From an uncultured Ruminococcus sp. (GTDB lineage Bacteria; Bacillota; Clostridia; Oscillospirales; Ruminococcaceae), in assembly GCA_947174085.1 (NCBI GenBank), contig CAMWHN010000117.1:1-7022 (forward strand): DNA of 7,022 nucleotides, given 5' to 3'. Under the pieces are notes generated by a model, which was not told the origin of the DNA, ran no database searches, and worked only from the letters and a program-made list of their open reading frames with translations. Below are positions 6,329 to 7,022 of this stretch, in pieces (the stretch's first letter is position 1; every line of letters begins with the position of its first letter). The translations under genes and the position numbers were made by a program.

Positions 6329-7022
6329 ATGAATCTTTTGGAAGAAAAAATTTTGAAAATGAATCATATTGAATTTGAATCTTTCGGGTATAGATTAATG
6401 GATTTTATTACAGATAATCCATTACTGAAGAACAGAGGTCTTAATAAAAATAATGAACCTGTAGGTTATACAGTTGATTCTTATTCAGACGATGCTGAAA
6501 TTGTCGGGGAATATAGTGTCGAAAAGGACTATTTCACTGATTTCAAGAAGCCTGAAAAAGACATTGAACATGCGATAAAATATCACCCACAGGTTAAAAT
6601 TATTTACTTATTTTCTAAAATGGAGGCAACAGCATCCGGTGGAAGAAATTTTGCAAATTTTGTCAAAAAACAAGAGAATAAGTATAATATTGACATAAAA
6701 TGGCATGATTTAAGGGGAATTATAGATTATATCGAAAAAATTCTTGTCAATAAGCCGTTGAAATTAAATCAGCTTTCCAAATTTATACCAGAAATACCTG
6801 AAATTTTTTCATCAAAAATTAATAGAACTAAACTTCCACATATGCCTGAAAATTATTATTATGATATAGAAGAATCATTCAATAAATTGATTGATAAAAA
6901 ATTTTTATACATAAGCGGGGTCAGCGGAATCGGAAAAACATTATTGGCATATAAACTTGAACAGGAACTTGATAAAAGTAATCTAATAGATGATATATTT
7001 TTTATAGATTTGACTAATATAG
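6329..7022 (+). CDS. Putative STAND-type antiviral NTPase with an N-terminal nuclease-like domain, 5' part only
   Basis: An ATG with GAGG (6317-6320) 8 bases upstream opens 231 codons that run off the window. Residues 1-140 form a mixed alpha/beta domain. GYTVDSYS (46-53) followed by GEYSVEKDYF (60-69) may hold metal-binding acids and a lysine (D50, E61, E65, K66), as in variant PD-(D/E)xK nucleases; this is tentative. VKIIYLFSKM (89-98) looks like a core beta strand, followed by GGRNF (104-108) and a helix. After a linker, YISGVSGIGKTLLAYKLE (194-211) contains a clear Walker A, G197-x4-G202-K203-T204, and FFIDLTNI at the edge is the next strand. A presumed effector domain followed by a P-loop NTPase is the layout of Avs/nSTAND-like defence proteins, whose C-terminus senses a phage product; that sensor is not visible here. 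The gene is very AT-rich and starts 30 bases after the methyltransferase remnant. Confidence 0.72.
   Translation, partial: MNLLEEKILKMNHIEFESFGYRLMDFITDNPLLKNRGLNKNNEPVGYTVDSYSDDAEIVGEYSVEKDYFTDFKKPEKDIEHAIKYHPQVKIIYLFSKMEATASGGRNFANFVKKQENKYNIDIKWHDLRGIIDYIEKILVNKPLKLNQLSKFIPEIPEIFSSKINRTKLPHMPENYYYDIEESFNKLIDKKFLYISGVSGIGKTLLAYKLEQELDKSNLIDDIFFIDLTNI

Overview
The window looks like a short-read assembly contig from a low-GC Gram-positive anaerobe. The AGGAGG-type ribosome sites, tight gene packing, AT-rich codon use and the style of the HsdR/HsdM proteins fit Clostridia, perhaps the Ruminococcus/Oscillospiraceae group. That placement is inference from style, not from a marker gene. Everything is on the + strand and belongs to a defence island. 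No stretch over 300 bases lacks a gene, and I see no tRNA, rRNA, CRISPR array or insertion sequence.

Layout. Bases 1-44 are not biological: they match the end of an Illumina P7 oligo, an i7 index and the Nextera read-2 adapter with two mismatches. Genomic sequence therefore starts near base 45. From 80 a type I restriction-modification operon runs in the unusual order hsdR - small coiled-coil/zinc-ribbon gene - hsdS - HEPN-domain gene - hsdM. The spacing is very tight: 12 bases after hsdR, 1 to 19 before hsdS (depending on its start), zero between hsdS and the HEPN gene, and an 8-base overlap between the HEPN gene and hsdM. This suggests one coupled transcript. From 6329 to the window end comes the start of another gene: an N-terminal domain that may be nuclease-like, followed by a P-loop NTPase, in the style of STAND antiviral proteins.

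Two of the three core subunits appear broken as written. hsdR is cut by an in-frame TAG where family members usually have Gln; the remaining 57 codons of its conserved C-terminus continue in the same frame. hsdM keeps its catalytic motifs but stops matching HsdM after about residue 330. In the next frame the DNA encodes the C-terminal tail of a different, MmeI-like DNA methyltransferase, which suggests a deletion that joined two methyltransferase genes. hsdS and the two accessory genes look intact.

How the genes would work together: HsdS selects the DNA site through two target-recognition domains, HsdM methylates adenine there, and HsdR translocates and cuts unmodified DNA. The HEPN protein carries an R-x4-H ribonuclease motif and lies between hsdS and hsdM. 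It could be an RNA-targeting second line tied to the state of the complex, by analogy with PrrC and EcoprrI. This is the most interesting biological hypothesis in the window and is inference only. The adapter at the contig end means the stop codon and the methyltransferase junction need read-level confirmation before being treated as biology.
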